Shown here piece by piece: positions 45,247 to 56,552 of a stretch of DNA of 64,000 nt. The stretch comes from Saccharibacillus soli (lineage in GTDB: Bacteria > Bacillota > Bacilli > Paenibacillales > Paenibacillaceae), in NCBI GenBank assembly GCA_002189105.1, contig NIOB01000003.1, positions 372,001-436,000 on the forward strand, in the 5' to 3' direction. Position 1 is the stretch's first letter; the number at the start of each line of letters is the position of its first letter. The translations under genes and the position numbers were made by a program. The notes under the pieces were generated by a model, which had not been told where the DNA came from, did not search any database, and saw only the letters and a list, made by a program, of their open reading frames with translations.

Positions 45247-46974
45247 CTAATCTCCAGTACTTTTCATGCCTCCGCCTTTTTCCGGTGCAGGCTTCAGTCC
45301 GCCGAATACAACCGCTTCATAAGGACGAAGAGTACGCGGAACCCCTTCCCCTTCCGGCGGATAGTTGCCCAGCAGTCTATACGCCGAATCCAGACAGACA
45401 TGGACATCGTCCGGCAGTTCAAACGCAGCCTCCTGATCCGAGAAATTCAACAGTACCAGGCCCTGCCGTTCTTCATTTCGGCGGATGTAAGCGAACACCT
45501 GCTCATGCTCCTCCAGAATCGCTACATATTCGCCGTGTACAATTACGTCGGCATGTTCGCGGCGCATGGCGATCAGCTCCCGATAGTAGCTCAGAATGGA
45601 GTGAGGATCATTCTGCTGGGCTTGTACGTTGATCTCACGGCTGTTTGGATTCACCGGAAGCCAGGGCTTCCCGGTGGTGAATCCGGCCTGAGGACTGTCA
45701 TCCCACTGCATGGGTGTACGTGCATGGTCACGCGTGCCCGCCAGCAGCCTTTTTTCCACCTCAGAGGGGTCTTCGCCCATTTCTGTCCGCGTACGATAAT
45801 AATGCCGCGCCATCTGATCGTCCAGTTGATCGACCGACTCGAACGGATAATTGGTCATCCCGATCTCCTCGCCCTGATAGATAAATGGCGTTCCCCACAG
45901 CGTATGCACAAGCGTAGCGAGCATCTTGGCCGATTCAACCCGATATTTCCCATCATCTCCAAAGCTGGATACCTGGCGCGGATGGTCATGGTTACTTCCA
46001 AACAACCCATACCAGCCTACGTTCAGCAGTTCGTTCTGCCAACGGGTGACGATCTCTTTGAGTTCGGTCAGCTTCCACTCCCGCTTCTTGAACGCGTCAT
46101 CGGGGTCACTGCCGATACTGAGCGATTCCATCATGAAGATCATATTCAGCTCCCGACGATCCGGGTGCGTGTACAGCGCCACATCCTTCATGGATACCAT
46201 GGAAGCTTCGCCCACCGTAATGGTTCCTTCTTTTTGGGAAAAGGCTTTTTCATTCAGCTCACGCAAATATTTATGAATGTTCGGCCCATTCTTGAAATGT
46301 TTATATCCGCTTCCTTCCAGTTTCTGCTCATCCGTGTCGGGCAGACCGCTCTCTTTCGATACGACATTAATCGCATCGAGCCGGAATCCGTCCACGCCCT
46401 TCCGCTGCCAATATCGAACCAACTCTTCAATCTCCTCCCGAACCCGGGGATTGTCCCAGTTGAGATCCGGCTGCTTTTTATTGTACAGATGCAGATAATA
46501 TTCACCCGTCTCTTCGTCGTACGTCCAGGCGCTTCCGCCCAGATACGACGTCCAGTTGTTTGGCGGGCTGCCGTCTTCCGAGCCTTTGCGCCAGATATAG
46601 TAGTCGCGGTAGGGATTGTCCTTCGAGCTGCGAGACTGCTTGAACCAGCGGTGTTCATCAGAGGTATGATTCAGCACCAAGTCCATCCACAGTTCCAATC
46701 CGCGTGCATGAGCTTCCTGAAGCAGGGCTTCCCAATCCTGCATGTCGCCCATCAGGTCGTCGATCTCGCGCTGATTGCGAATATCATAGCCTTGATCGAC
46801 GCGGGGCGATTCATAGACCGGACTGAGCCAGATGGCATCGACGCCCAGCGACTTGATGTAATCCAGACGCGAGATGATGCCTTGAAGATCACCGTTTCCG
46901 TCTCCGTCGGAATCCTGGAAGCTGCGAGGGAAAATTTGATAGATGACTTTTTCTTTCCATGATTCATGCTGCAT
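45247..46974 (-). CDS. GH13 alpha-glucosidase (oligo-1,6-glucosidase-like), catalytically intact
   Basis: 575 residues; ATG at 46974 (AAGGAG upstream) rather than the TTG at 47001. GH13 subfamily 31-type: nucleophile Asp200 in GFRLDAIN, acid/base Glu256 in TVGEAS, stabiliser Asp330 in SNHDHPR, plus region DLVLNHTS. No signal peptide, so it should act on imported isomaltose- or sucrose-like oligosaccharides. It provides the reference for the mutated paralogue at 58377. No transporter is adjacent. Confidence 0.94.
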   Translation of the reverse strand: MQHESWKEKVIYQIFPRSFQDSDGDGNGDLQGIISRLDYIKSLGVDAIWLSPVYESPRVDQGYDIRNQREIDDLMGDMQDWEALLQEAHARGLELWMDLVLNHTSDEHRWFKQSRSSKDNPYRDYYIWRKGSEDGSPPNNWTSYLGGSAWTYDEETGEYYLHLYNKKQPDLNWDNPRVREEIEELVRYWQRKGVDGFRLDAINVVSKESGLPDTDEQKLEGSGYKHFKNGPNIHKYLRELNEKAFSQKEGTITVGEASMVSMKDVALYTHPDRRELNMIFMMESLSIGSDPDDAFKKREWKLTELKEIVTRWQNELLNVGWYGLFGSNHDHPRQVSSFGDDGKYRVESAKMLATLVHTLWGTPFIYQGEEIGMTNYPFESVDQLDDQMARHYYRTRTEMGEDPSEVEKRLLAGTRDHARTPMQWDDSPQAGFTTGKPWLPVNPNSREINVQAQQNDPHSILSYYRELIAMRREHADVIVHGEYVAILEEHEQVFAYIRRNEERQGLVLLNFSDQEAAFELPDDVHVCLDSAYRLLGNYPPEGEGVPRTLRPYEAVVFGGLKPAPEKGGGMKSTGD

Positions 46975-47336
46975 GAGTGATTGCTCCTTCCAGAACTTCA
47001 ATAAGATTCCTCATTCCGAGGATAATCGGGGCTATTTTTGAGGAGCGTATTGCGATTTCCTAATCTTAAATTTAAACAGCAAGATTTCATTACAACCCGC
47101 CATAGCAAAAAAATTTGTTAGCAACTGTGAATTTCTTCTCTTCTAGATTTTTTTAAGACTAAATTTTACAAAAGAGTTACAATCCAAATTCCCTATTGCT
47201 TATTCTTAACGTCGAAGCTATTGTATATACACACCAATAAATTACATATAATTAAAAACCATCGTGAAGACATTTGTTCTTGGGTGGAGAAACAACAACT
47301 TCAGCCCATTCTGGAGCTGATGGAGGAGGGATGACC
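46975..47336. other. AT-rich divergent intergenic region
   Basis: 362 bases between divergent genes, clearly AT-richer than the surrounding sequence, as expected for two promoters. I could not assign core promoter elements or an operator with confidence. Confidence 0.45.
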
Positions 47337-47495
47337 ATGAAAGCTCGTCATATGTGGATTTCTGTGATGATTACACTGGCATTTCTGGCTTCCGGCATCG
47401 TTTATGCGATCAAGGGTGATCTCATCTTTTCGCTCGTCTCGTTTGCCATCGCCCTGTTATTTGGTATTCGTCTTGTTAGAAGGAGTCCTAAGTAA
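47337..47495 (+). CDS. Small membrane protein heading the ABC operon
   Basis: 52 residues from ATG 47337 (GGAGG 10 bases upstream; an ATG at 47331 abuts the ribosome site). Two membrane helices (WISVMITLAFLASGIVYAI and IFSLVSFAIALLFGIRLV) and a basic end. Its stop overlaps the start of the ATPase gene by one base, so it is co-translated with the exporter. Function unknown; possibly an accessory or regulatory subunit. Confidence 0.72.
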   Translation: MKARHMWISVMITLAFLASGIVYAIKGDLIFSLVSFAIALLFGIRLVRRSPK

Positions 47496-48214
47496 TGCAG
47501 CCTTTGCAGATCGAAAATTTGTCGGCCTGGTATAAACCTGGAGAGTTGATTCTGGAGCAGATTGAGCTGCATCTGGAGCCGGGCAGGATCTATGGCTTAT
47601 TGGGGGTCAATGGAGCGGGCAAGACGACCCTCCTGCATACCCTGTGCGGCTTGAATCGACACTTCTCCGGTCAATTTAGCCTATCCGAATCCGGGATCGG
47701 GCCGGAATCGACGGAAGCAGAGTGGTATACGGCGAAAAGCAAACGTTATCTGGCGACCGATGCCCCGGTACTGTTCAATGAGCTGACCATGCGCGGCTAT
47801 GTGGAGTTCATCCACAAGCTCTACCATCGGTCGCTCGACAATGGAGAACTTGTCCATCTGGCCCGTCAATTCCACTGCGAAGTCTACCTGGATCGATGGG
47901 TATCCGAGCTGTCGCTGGGCAACAAGCAGAAGACGGTACTCATGACCGGCCTGCTCCTGAACGTATCGCTGTTTATTCTGGATGAGCCGCTTGTCGGGCT
48001 GGACGTGGAATCCATTGAAGTGTTCCATACGCAGATTAATGACTACTGCAAGCGCGGCGGGACGGTACTGTTCTCTTCCCATCTGCTGGAGATCGTACAG
48101 CGCTTCTGCGAATCGGTCTTCATTTTGCATAACAAGCGGATCGCGCTGCATGTTCCCATCCATCCGGACACTGACCTGCATCGCATCTTTTTTGAGGCGG
48201 TTCGCCATGAATGA
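47495..48214 (+). CDS. ABC transporter ATP-binding protein
   Basis: 239 residues. Walker A GVNGAGKTT (about 36-44), Walker B LFILDEP with following D loop GLD, and a signature that reads LSLGNKQK instead of LSGGQ. H loop SSHLLE present. It powers the permease encoded next, with 8 bases of overlap. The lone ATPase-permease pair without a binding protein suggests an exporter of unknown substrate. Confidence 0.93.
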   Translation: MQPLQIENLSAWYKPGELILEQIELHLEPGRIYGLLGVNGAGKTTLLHTLCGLNRHFSGQFSLSESGIGPESTEAEWYTAKSKRYLATDAPVLFNELTMRGYVEFIHKLYHRSLDNGELVHLARQFHCEVYLDRWVSELSLGNKQKTVLMTGLLLNVSLFILDEPLVGLDVESIEVFHTQINDYCKRGGTVLFSSHLLEIVQRFCESVFILHNKRIALHVPIHPDTDLHRIFFEAVRHE

Positions 48215-49490
48215 TTTCAAGCTGCTTCTGCGCTTTCTGTTCCGTCACTTCTATGGAAAATACCAGACCCAAGATACGCTGCGCATGGGAATCGGCCTGT
48301 TCATCCTTGCGGGACTGGAGATCACCCTGCTTGAACAGACCCATATGGGTCGTGCTCTACTGGAACAGCCCTATATCATAGGTTCCTTGATTGCCATGAA
48401 CGTCTATATGACCATCCTGTTCGTGCTCTCGCAATGGCGCGGGAATACAATGGAATTGGTTTGCACATTGCCCATTCCGGCTCGTTCCTTCTGGACAGCC
48501 GAAGTGCTGTTTATTATGGTGGATACCTGCTTGCGCCGCACGCTATTTTTCCTTATTCTCCCTGTGTTCCTGACCGTTCGGAGAGGGCTGCCTATCGACG
48601 CCATGTGGTTTGGGTTGGGCAAATTTTTGCTGCTGACGTTCTATTCCGTCACGTTGGGCGTGCTCCTGGCCAACCTGATTCATCGCGGCAGATGGCAGCG
48701 CACCGCCCTGCACGGCGTGGTGCTGGCAGCAGTGGGCGCAGCGGCTTACGCATGGGAGTGGCTGTATTTGATTCCGTTACTGCTGCACGCCAGTGCCACC
48801 CTGACATGGGAATATCCCCAACTGCTTGAGCCTGTGGTCCGAAGTCGATCGGCTGCACGGCGTTCCGGCGGTGGGTCTTTTTCTTTTTATCGCCGTGAGT
48901 GGATTCGGTTCCTTGGCTCCAAGCCGATGCTGCTGAATTACGTCGTGCTTTCGATATTTGCCGCCTTCTTCTGCTATAACTTTGTGCGGATCGGGATCAC
49001 GGGACTCTCGAACGCCTGGATCGCGCTGGCTGCGCTGCTGCTCTCCGGCTCTCCAAGCGTGCTGCTCTATTCCATTGAAAAAAATAATCGTACGCTGCTG
49101 CTAACTCTCCCTATTCGTAAAAGTCAGCTCTTTGGGCAAAAGTATCTGTTCTGCGCCGGATTGCTGCTGCTCGCCTATTGTATTGCGGCTGCGGTGCTCA
49201 TCCTGCTGCTTGAGGACGGCACTTCGTTCACCGCGCTGCTTCGCGGAGCAGAAGTCGTGGCGGCTGGCGTCGCGTTAAGGCTGAAATCGGATGAACGCAG
49301 GCCAATCATGGATTGGGCAGCCGAACAGAAGCTCTGGAACGATTCGCGCAAATATTATTCGTATCTCTTCTGTATTCCGCTGCTGCTGCTGGCTTTGCTG
49401 CCTACGCCTTTTTCCAATTTGGCGATCCCGCTCGGCTTTTTTGTGCTTTTCTACGGCCTGAGCAGAAAAGAAGGGGGGTTCTTTGCTTAA
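48207..49490 (+). CDS. ABC transporter permease
   Basis: 427 residues from ATG 48207, which overlaps the ATPase stop by 8 bases. About ten hydrophobic helices arranged in two groups separated by a charged loop (RSRSAARRSGGGSFSFYRREW). Resembles ABC-2-type permeases. Its partner ATPase and small membrane protein are directly upstream; the operon ends in a hairpin at 49570. Confidence 0.88.
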   Translation: MNDFKLLLRFLFRHFYGKYQTQDTLRMGIGLFILAGLEITLLEQTHMGRALLEQPYIIGSLIAMNVYMTILFVLSQWRGNTMELVCTLPIPARSFWTAEVLFIMVDTCLRRTLFFLILPVFLTVRRGLPIDAMWFGLGKFLLLTFYSVTLGVLLANLIHRGRWQRTALHGVVLAAVGAAAYAWEWLYLIPLLLHASATLTWEYPQLLEPVVRSRSAARRSGGGSFSFYRREWIRFLGSKPMLLNYVVLSIFAAFFCYNFVRIGITGLSNAWIALAALLLSGSPSVLLYSIEKNNRTLLLTLPIRKSQLFGQKYLFCAGLLLLAYCIAAAVLILLLEDGTSFTALLRGAEVVAAGVALRLKSDERRPIMDWAAEQKLWNDSRKYYSYLFCIPLLLLALLPTPFSNLAIPLGFFVLFYGLSRKEGGFFA

Positions 49491-49569
49491 AGACACCCAC
49501 CTAAACGGTTCGCCCGCTAAGTCGATTCGTCTGCCTCCTCCTGTATAAGCAGCACGGAATTCCCACAGC

Positions 49570-49603
49570 AAAGAGGACAGTCGATGATTCGACCGTCCTC
49601 TTT
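49570..49603 (+). terminator. Bidirectional terminator between exporter and GH51 genes
   Basis: AAAGAGGAC-GTCGA pairs with TCGAC-GTCCTCTTT around TGAT (one mismatch). The flanks are A- and T-rich on both sides. Confidence 0.85.
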
Positions 49604-49672
49604 AGGCTGAACAAGGAACACAAAGCTCCCCGTATAGGCAGTACAGCAGCTGGATCGTGAAGCGTTCGGAAT

Positions 49673-51160
49673 CTAAGCGCGGATCGCCAGTACAGTAACG
49701 GACATCGGCGGCAGCGTTACGGACAATGCGCCGTTCTCTCCACGTGTGAAGCCGTCGAACGCGGCAGGCGCCACATTTTCCAACTGATCGAATGTGTTGT
49801 GTGCGTCCATCTTGTCGGCTGTCAGCACACGGCCGCTAATCTCGCCCTCTGCGCCAAGACCACGCAGGTCAAGGTTTACGGCTGCTTCCGCAGAAGGATT
49901 GATGTTGCACAGGCTGACGTGCACCACGCCGTCCTTGCGCGATGCCGAGACGCTTACCTGTGGCAGCGATTCGCCGTTCAGCTCGTAATTGTCGCTCTGT
50001 ACGGACATTTGCAGGACGTCAGCATCCTGATGGACTTTGAACATCTCGAACACATGGTAGGTCGGCGTCAGCAGCATCTTGTCGCCTTCCGTCAGAATCA
50101 TGGCCTGAAGCACGTTGACCATCTGCGCGATATTGGTCATCTTCACGCGTTCATGATGATTATGGAAAATATGCAGATGGATTCCCGCCACCAGCGCATC
50201 GCGCAGCGAATTCTGCTGATACAGGAAGCCTGGGTTGGTGCCCGGCTCATTCAGGAACCAGGTGCCCCATTCGTCCACGATCAGCGCAACCCGTTTCTCC
50301 GGATCGTATTTGTCCATAATGGTCGTATGGCGGGTAATCAGCTCATCCATGTGCATGGACTTCTTCATCACTTCAAACCAGCCGGCTTCGTCGAAGCCAA
50401 GCGCCGATCCTTTCTCTTCCCAGCTGCCTTCGATCGTGTAGTAATGCAGGCTCAGTCCGTCCATATGACGACCGGCTTCGCGCATCAGCACTTCTGTCCA
50501 ATGGTAATCGTCAACGTTCGGGCCACCGGCGATCTTAAACAGCTTGTTATCGCCATAGTTCCGCGAATAGGTCTGGTAGCGGCGATATTCGTCCGCATAA
50601 TATTCCGCTCGCATGTTGCCGCCGCAGCCCCAGTTTTCATTGCCCACGCCAAAATATTTCAGCTTCCACGGCTTCTCTTGACCGTTTTCTTGACGCCACT
50701 TCGCCATCGGCGATTCACCGTCGAAGGTCATGTATTCGATCCATTCCGACATCTCCTGCACGCTGCCGCTGCCCACATTGCCGCAGATATAAGGCTCTGT
50801 CTCCAGCAGTTCACACAGCCGGAAGAACTCATGCGTTCCGAAGTGATTGTTCTCTACAACGCCGCCCCAGTGAGTGTTGACCATGCGTTTGCGGCCTTCG
50901 CGTGGGCCTACGCCGTCCTTCCAATGATACTCATCGGCGAAACAGCCGCCCGGCCAGCGCAGTACCGGAATACTCAGATTCTTGAGCGCTCCCAGCACGT
51001 CCTTGCGAATCCCGTCCACATTCGGCATCTCCGAATCCTCGCCTACCCACATGCCTTCATAGATGCAGCGGCCCAGGTGCTCGGCGAACTGTCCATAGAT
51101 GTTACGGTCGATCTTGCCCAGTGCCACATCAGCATTTACAATTACGGATGCTTTGCTCAT
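49673..51160 (-). CDS. GH51 alpha-L-arabinofuranosidase (first copy)
   Basis: 495 residues, ATG at 51160 after AGGAGG. Acid/base Glu175 in GVGNENWG and nucleophile Glu297 in IVDEWGTW; a substrate-binding [17 protein letters not shown] segment near 67-83. No signal peptide: it should release L-arabinose from imported arabino-oligosaccharides in the cytosol. It differs strongly from the second GH51 gene next door, so the two probably have different linkage preferences. An AraR-like palindrome is 44 bases upstream. Confidence 0.94.
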   Translation of the reverse strand: MSKASVIVNADVALGKIDRNIYGQFAEHLGRCIYEGMWVGEDSEMPNVDGIRKDVLGALKNLSIPVLRWPGGCFADEYHWKDGVGPREGRKRMVNTHWGGVVENNHFGTHEFFRLCELLETEPYICGNVGSGSVQEMSEWIEYMTFDGESPMAKWRQENGQEKPWKLKYFGVGNENWGCGGNMRAEYYADEYRRYQTYSRNYGDNKLFKIAGGPNVDDYHWTEVLMREAGRHMDGLSLHYYTIEGSWEEKGSALGFDEAGWFEVMKKSMHMDELITRHTTIMDKYDPEKRVALIVDEWGTWFLNEPGTNPGFLYQQNSLRDALVAGIHLHIFHNHHERVKMTNIAQMVNVLQAMILTEGDKMLLTPTYHVFEMFKVHQDADVLQMSVQSDNYELNGESLPQVSVSASRKDGVVHVSLCNINPSAEAAVNLDLRGLGAEGEISGRVLTADKMDAHNTFDQLENVAPAAFDGFTRGENGALSVTLPPMSVTVLAIRA

Positions 51161-51203
51161 GGAACAACCTCCTGTACCCTCATTCGGGTTCATTATGTTT
51201 AAG

Positions 51204-51215
51204 TTGTACGTACAA
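51204..51215 (-). promoter_or_regulatory. AraR-like operator before the first GH51 gene
   Basis: TTGTACGTACAA is a perfect palindrome matching the core of the Bacillus subtilis AraR operator (ATTTGTACGTACAAAT type). It is 44 bases upstream of the start codon. Confidence 0.75.
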
Positions 51216-51280
51216 TTATGTGTAAAAAAAGAAACTTTTAGCAGAAAACTACCCCTGCCTCGAATTGCTGCCCCTCAAGT

Positions 51281-51348
51281 GCGATCACGGAAGCGGGCAG
51301 CGCCTCGCCGTTTCCGAGACGATGGCTCGTGTGCCTTCCGTTGATCGC
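51281..51348. other. Long interrupted hairpin after the second GH51 gene
   Basis: GCGATC-CGGAAG (51281-51293) pairs with CTTCCG-GATCGC (51335-51348) around 41 bases of GC-rich loop. There is no T run, so it may be a stabilising 3' structure rather than a terminator. Confidence 0.45.
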
Positions 51349-51405
51349 TCTTGTTTATCGGGCACGACCCATTCGTTCGAGTCACTGCCTTTTCCTTAAA
51401 AATTC

Positions 51406-52938
<1,533 letters not shown>

Positions 52939-53029
52939 TCATCCTTTCCTTCTGTAAAAATATAATGAAGGCTCATCCCGATATAACGCTTACATTTCAT
53001 GCTTTATCAACGCTTAATCAAAGGACTGC

Positions 53030-53070
53030 GCGATCTCAAATGTACACGCTTCAGGTTCGTTTGAGATCGC
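53030..53070 (-). promoter_or_regulatory. 11-bp perfect hairpin in the GH51 leader
   Basis: GCGATCTCAAA (53030-53040) pairs exactly with TTTGAGATCGC (53060-53070) around 19 bases. It lies inside the predicted 5' untranslated RNA of the second GH51 gene, about 90 bases before the ATG. Confidence 0.6.
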
Positions 53071-53150
53071 ACAACCTTACTTATCCTGTTGATAAGGCAT
53101 AGTCGTCGAACCGCAAATCCGGACGCTGTTTTCCCCTGCCTCGGCCTCGG

Positions 53151-53209
53151 TTGTACGGACGGAAGAACCTTTACGCACCCAATGTATCACGCATGTCCGT
53201 ACAAGTCAA
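53151..53209 (-). promoter_or_regulatory. Promoter with two in-phase AraR-like operators
   Basis: Minus strand -35 TTGACT (53204-53209), 17-base spacer, -10 TACATT (53181-53186). TTGTACGGAC at 53151-53160 and its reverse complement GTCCGTACAA at 53195-53204 mark two AraR-like sites whose centres are 42 bases (four helical turns) apart, one in the spacer and one just after the start point. Confidence 0.75.
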
Positions 53210-53247
53210 TTCTTATGCGAATCATTAATATTTATATTAAATACGTC

Positions 53248-53261
53248 TGAAAACGTTTTTC
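53248..53261 (-). promoter_or_regulatory. Candidate CcpA (cre) site
   Basis: TGAAAACGTTTTTC contains the palindromic core AAAACGTTTT and fits the cre consensus loosely (TGNAANCGNWNNCA). It lies about 75 bases upstream of the GH51 start point. The remainder of 53262-53516 shows no gene. Confidence 0.5.
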
Positions 53262-53516
53262 TTCTACAAAGTAACAGAAAAGTATCCGATAAGATAAAGG
53301 GCTATGACCTGGACGTGTACGCAAACTTAACGATGTGCATTTTTAGTCGCCTTTTCGCCCTCCGCTGCGTCAGGGTTCCTCTCCGTGCCCCGGCATGCCT
53401 TCGGAACCCTTCCTTGTTGAGCACGAAAATTCGCCTCAATCTGCTCCCCTCGAAGTTTGCGCGCACGACCTAGTCAGCACATATATATCTTTATAGAGAT
53501 AATGGGGGGTTCGATT

Positions 53517-55205
53517 TTGAAGTTATCGCTTCGCAACAGACTGCTTCTGAGTTTTTCTTCAATCATCATTCTTTTCGTGGCCACGGTAGGCATCACGAGC
53601 TTGATGAACCAGCGCATTACCCGCATGAACGAGGAGATTCAGACGACCAATAAACGGATGGAGATCGTGCAGCGGCTGAATCTGTTTGCGCGAACTGCCA
53701 ACGACGAAGGCGCACATTACCTGCTGGCGCCCGATCATTTGAAGGGCGGATTCAAGTCGCGTTTCGACGAGACCGTTTCGTTCCTGAATAACGAATTGAC
53801 CCGGCTGAAAGAAACGACCTTCGATCCAGCAGATATCCAACAGATCGAAAAGTTCAATACCCTGTGGTCGGCTACCGTTGCGGATAAGCAGGCTCTAATG
53901 GCTCTCGCAGACAGCGGACAAAAAGCCCAAGCACAGGAAAAATATACACAGCAGTCCTTTGACCCGGTGGCGTTTTCCCTCTTGTCTTTCGTCGAAGAAG
54001 AACAAGCGAAAATTGAACGTTACACCCAAGAAATTCAGGAGGCGCATCTGCAAATCCGGATCGCAAGTTACGCGCTGGTCGGCTTGGCCGTGCTCTTGTC
54101 CGTCCTGATCGCCTACCTGCTGTCCAACTATTTGATTTCCCGTATTCGTCCGCTTACCAAGGTTGCCGATTCGGTGACGAAAGGTGATCTTCGTGAAACA
54201 TCTTTGGCGGTTAAGGGCAGCGACGAGCTGGCTGATCTGACTCGGGCTTTCTCCGCAATGACCGATTCGCTGCGTTCCGTCTTGAGCAGCGCGGATCAGG
54301 TTTCGCATCTGGTAGCGGCGTCTTCCGTCCAGCTCCAGGCCGGTGCGGAGCAGACCAGTTCGGCGACCAAGCAAATTGCTGATGTGATGCACAACATCAC
54401 GGAAGGCACGGATCGGCAGGCGAATCAGGTCGAGCATAATTTGTCGGTTATCATGGGCATTTCGACTCAAGTGCAGGACATTGCAAGAAACGGTGAAACC
54501 GTCATGGAGACGGTTGAGACCACTTCCTCTTCCGCCGAGCAGGGAAAAAGCGACCTGTCCAATGCGATCCGTCAGGTACGCGTCATCGAAGACAGCAACA
54601 AACGTCTGAGCGAAGTAGTGGATGGACTGAGAGCGCAGGTTGCGCAGATTGGCGAAGCTACGCAGCTGATTACAGAGATCTCCAGCCAGACCAATCTGCT
54701 GGCCCTGAACGCTGCCATCGAAGCGGCGCGTGCAGGCGAGCAGGGACGCGGTTTCTCCATCGTGGCAAACGAAGTCCGCAAACTCGCCGAACAATCCCGT
54801 CTATCCGCCGATCAGATTCACGGCCTGGTTCTGGGTATTCAACAGGCGACCGGTTCGGCAGCTACGGAGATGGAATACGGAACCCGGGAAGTTCGCAAAG
54901 GAATCGATCTGATCGAAGTCGCGGGCGATTCGTTTGAAGACATTATCGGCATGATCGAAAGAGTCAAAACCGACGTGCGGGAAGTGACCGACTCGACCGT
55001 AAGCATGCTGTCGGACGCGGAACAGGCCGTATCCGGCACCTCGCGGATCGCGGACATTTCGCGGGAAACGACCGCAGGCACGCAAAGCGTAGCCGCTTCT
55101 ACCGAGCAGCAGCGGGCTTCGATGGAAGAAATCGCAGACTCTGCCACCTCGCTGGCCAATCTGTCAGACGAACTCAAGTCCCTGATCGGCCAATTCCGTT
55201 TGTGA
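53517..55205 (+). CDS. Methyl-accepting chemotaxis protein
   Basis: 562 residues from a TTG at 53517, supported by GGGGGG seven bases upstream; longer frames lack one. Membrane helix at about 10-30, an extracytoplasmic four-helix-bundle sensor (about 31-180), a second helix (ASYALVGLAVLLSVLIAYLLSNYL), HAMP, and a signalling domain with the hairpin tip QTNLLALNAAIEAARAGEQGRGF. It should control flagellar rotation through CheA/CheW. The next gene, 55 bases on, is a sugar-binding lipoprotein, suggesting indirect sensing through a binding protein. Confidence 0.93.
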   Translation: MKLSLRNRLLLSFSSIIILFVATVGITSLMNQRITRMNEEIQTTNKRMEIVQRLNLFARTANDEGAHYLLAPDHLKGGFKSRFDETVSFLNNELTRLKETTFDPADIQQIEKFNTLWSATVADKQALMALADSGQKAQAQEKYTQQSFDPVAFSLLSFVEEEQAKIERYTQEIQEAHLQIRIASYALVGLAVLLSVLIAYLLSNYLISRIRPLTKVADSVTKGDLRETSLAVKGSDELADLTRAFSAMTDSLRSVLSSADQVSHLVAASSVQLQAGAEQTSSATKQIADVMHNITEGTDRQANQVEHNLSVIMGISTQVQDIARNGETVMETVETTSSSAEQGKSDLSNAIRQVRVIEDSNKRLSEVVDGLRAQVAQIGEATQLITEISSQTNLLALNAAIEAARAGEQGRGFSIVANEVRKLAEQSRLSADQIHGLVLGIQQATGSAATEMEYGTREVRKGIDLIEVAGDSFEDIIGMIERVKTDVREVTDSTVSMLSDAEQAVSGTSRIADISRETTAGTQSVAASTEQQRASMEEIADSATSLANLSDELKSLIGQFRL

Positions 55206-55260
55206 TGGGCGAACTTCTGTCCGCCAAGCCGCCTATTTCAACCTATCGAGGAGATCTCTT

Positions 55261-56496
55261 ATGAAAAAATTATCGCTTCTGCTGGCAGCCCTGCTGCTGC
55301 TTACCTCTTGCTCCAGCTTGTCCGCCCGTTCCGGCAGCGCTCCTGTCGAACTGACCTTCTACAGTTCTTACGATGGCAAGGAAGCGGAGCTTGTGCAATC
55401 GAGAATCAAAATGTTCGAGTCGGAGAATCCAAATATCAAAGTAAATGTAAAAGAAGTGACGTTTTCTTCGGACAGTTTTAAAACCGCTTTATTGGGCGAC
55501 CAGCCGGTGGACGTTTTCCGCTCGGACAACTCCTGGGTACCCGAACTGGCAAGCCTCGGGCTGCTGTATCCGATCGAAAATATGATCTCCGCGGAAGACC
55601 GGAAAGATTTCGTGCCTTCCGCCCTCCGTTCCGATGAATTCGAGGGGCATCTGTATGGTCTGCCGACCGTCATGGAGGCTCTGGCTCTTTTGTACAACAA
55701 AAGCCTTCTTCAGGAAAAAGGATTCGCTCAAGCGCCTCAAACGATGCAGGAATTAAGCGATATGTCGAAAGCTCTGAAAACAGCGAACCGTTACGGCATT
55801 TACGTGTCCGACAACTCGTTTTACGCGCTGCCTTACATCTGGGCGTTCGGCGGAGGAACCATGACGGATGATCGGCAGGTCGAGATTGCCAAGCCTGCCT
55901 CGATCGAAGCGCTGAGTTTCATGCGAAATTTGATTAAAGAGGGTGCCGCACAGCCTTATCCCGATTTTTCGGACAGCTACAACGTCATGATGTCCGACTT
56001 CAAAGAAGGACGTTCGGTATTCATGATTAACGGTCCCTGGGCAGTCTCCGATCTGCTGACAGGTTCCCAGTTCAAAGACGCTTCCAATCTCGGCATCGCG
56101 GTCATTCCCAAAGGACCAAAAGGAGACACCGGCTCGCCCGCAGGCGGACACAGCCTGGTCATCTCCAAATACAGCAAACATCCGAAAGAAAGCTATGCCT
56201 TGATTCACTATCTGACGAGCAAGGAATCGCAGCTGCTGCACACGAAGGAGCTCAAATCGCTGCCTTCTCGCAACAGTGCTTATGAAGACGACCAGTTAAT
56301 GTCCGACCCAATCGTTCAGGGCTTCAAGATGCAGCTTGACGCCGCCAAAGCCCGGCCGCTGATTCCGGAAGGCGCACAGATGTTCACGGATTTCACACCT
56401 AATCTGGTGCAGATCCTGACCGGACAGCAATCGGCTGAGGCCGGTGCGAAGAAGATCGAAGCCGCCTGGCGTACCCTTCTGGGATTGGATAAGTAA
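55261..56496 (+). CDS. Extracellular sugar-binding lipoprotein (ABC family 1)
   Basis: 411 residues; ATG at 55261 with GAGGAG. Lipobox LTSC (Cys17) then a family-1 solute-binding fold (LTFYSSYDGKEAELVQSRIKMFESENPNIKV; VDVFRSDNSWVPELASLGLLYPI; GRSVFMINGPWAVSDL; AGGHSLVISKYSKH). Such proteins bind oligosaccharides or polyols. No ABC permeases follow, a terminator does, so it may present ligand to the adjacent chemoreceptor or to a permease encoded elsewhere. Confidence 0.93.
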   Translation: MKKLSLLLAALLLLTSCSSLSARSGSAPVELTFYSSYDGKEAELVQSRIKMFESENPNIKVNVKEVTFSSDSFKTALLGDQPVDVFRSDNSWVPELASLGLLYPIENMISAEDRKDFVPSALRSDEFEGHLYGLPTVMEALALLYNKSLLQEKGFAQAPQTMQELSDMSKALKTANRYGIYVSDNSFYALPYIWAFGGGTMTDDRQVEIAKPASIEALSFMRNLIKEGAAQPYPDFSDSYNVMMSDFKEGRSVFMINGPWAVSDLLTGSQFKDASNLGIAVIPKGPKGDTGSPAGGHSLVISKYSKHPKESYALIHYLTSKESQLLHTKELKSLPSRNSAYEDDQLMSDPIVQGFKMQLDAAKARPLIPEGAQMFTDFTPNLVQILTGQQSAEAGAKKIEAAWRTLLGLDK

Positions 56497-56520
56497 AGAG
56501 ACACGCAACGCATATGTTAA

Positions 56521-56552
56521 GGGCTGCTCCAATAATTAGGGCAGCCTTTTTT
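56521..56552 (+). terminator. Rho-independent terminator
   Basis: GGGCTGC pairs with GGCAGCC (G-T/shifted by one) followed by TTTTTT, 24 bases beyond the binding-protein stop. Confidence 0.85.

Noticed and set aside
45400-46962. 520-codon plus-strand gene
   Set aside because: Shadow of the GH13 gene.
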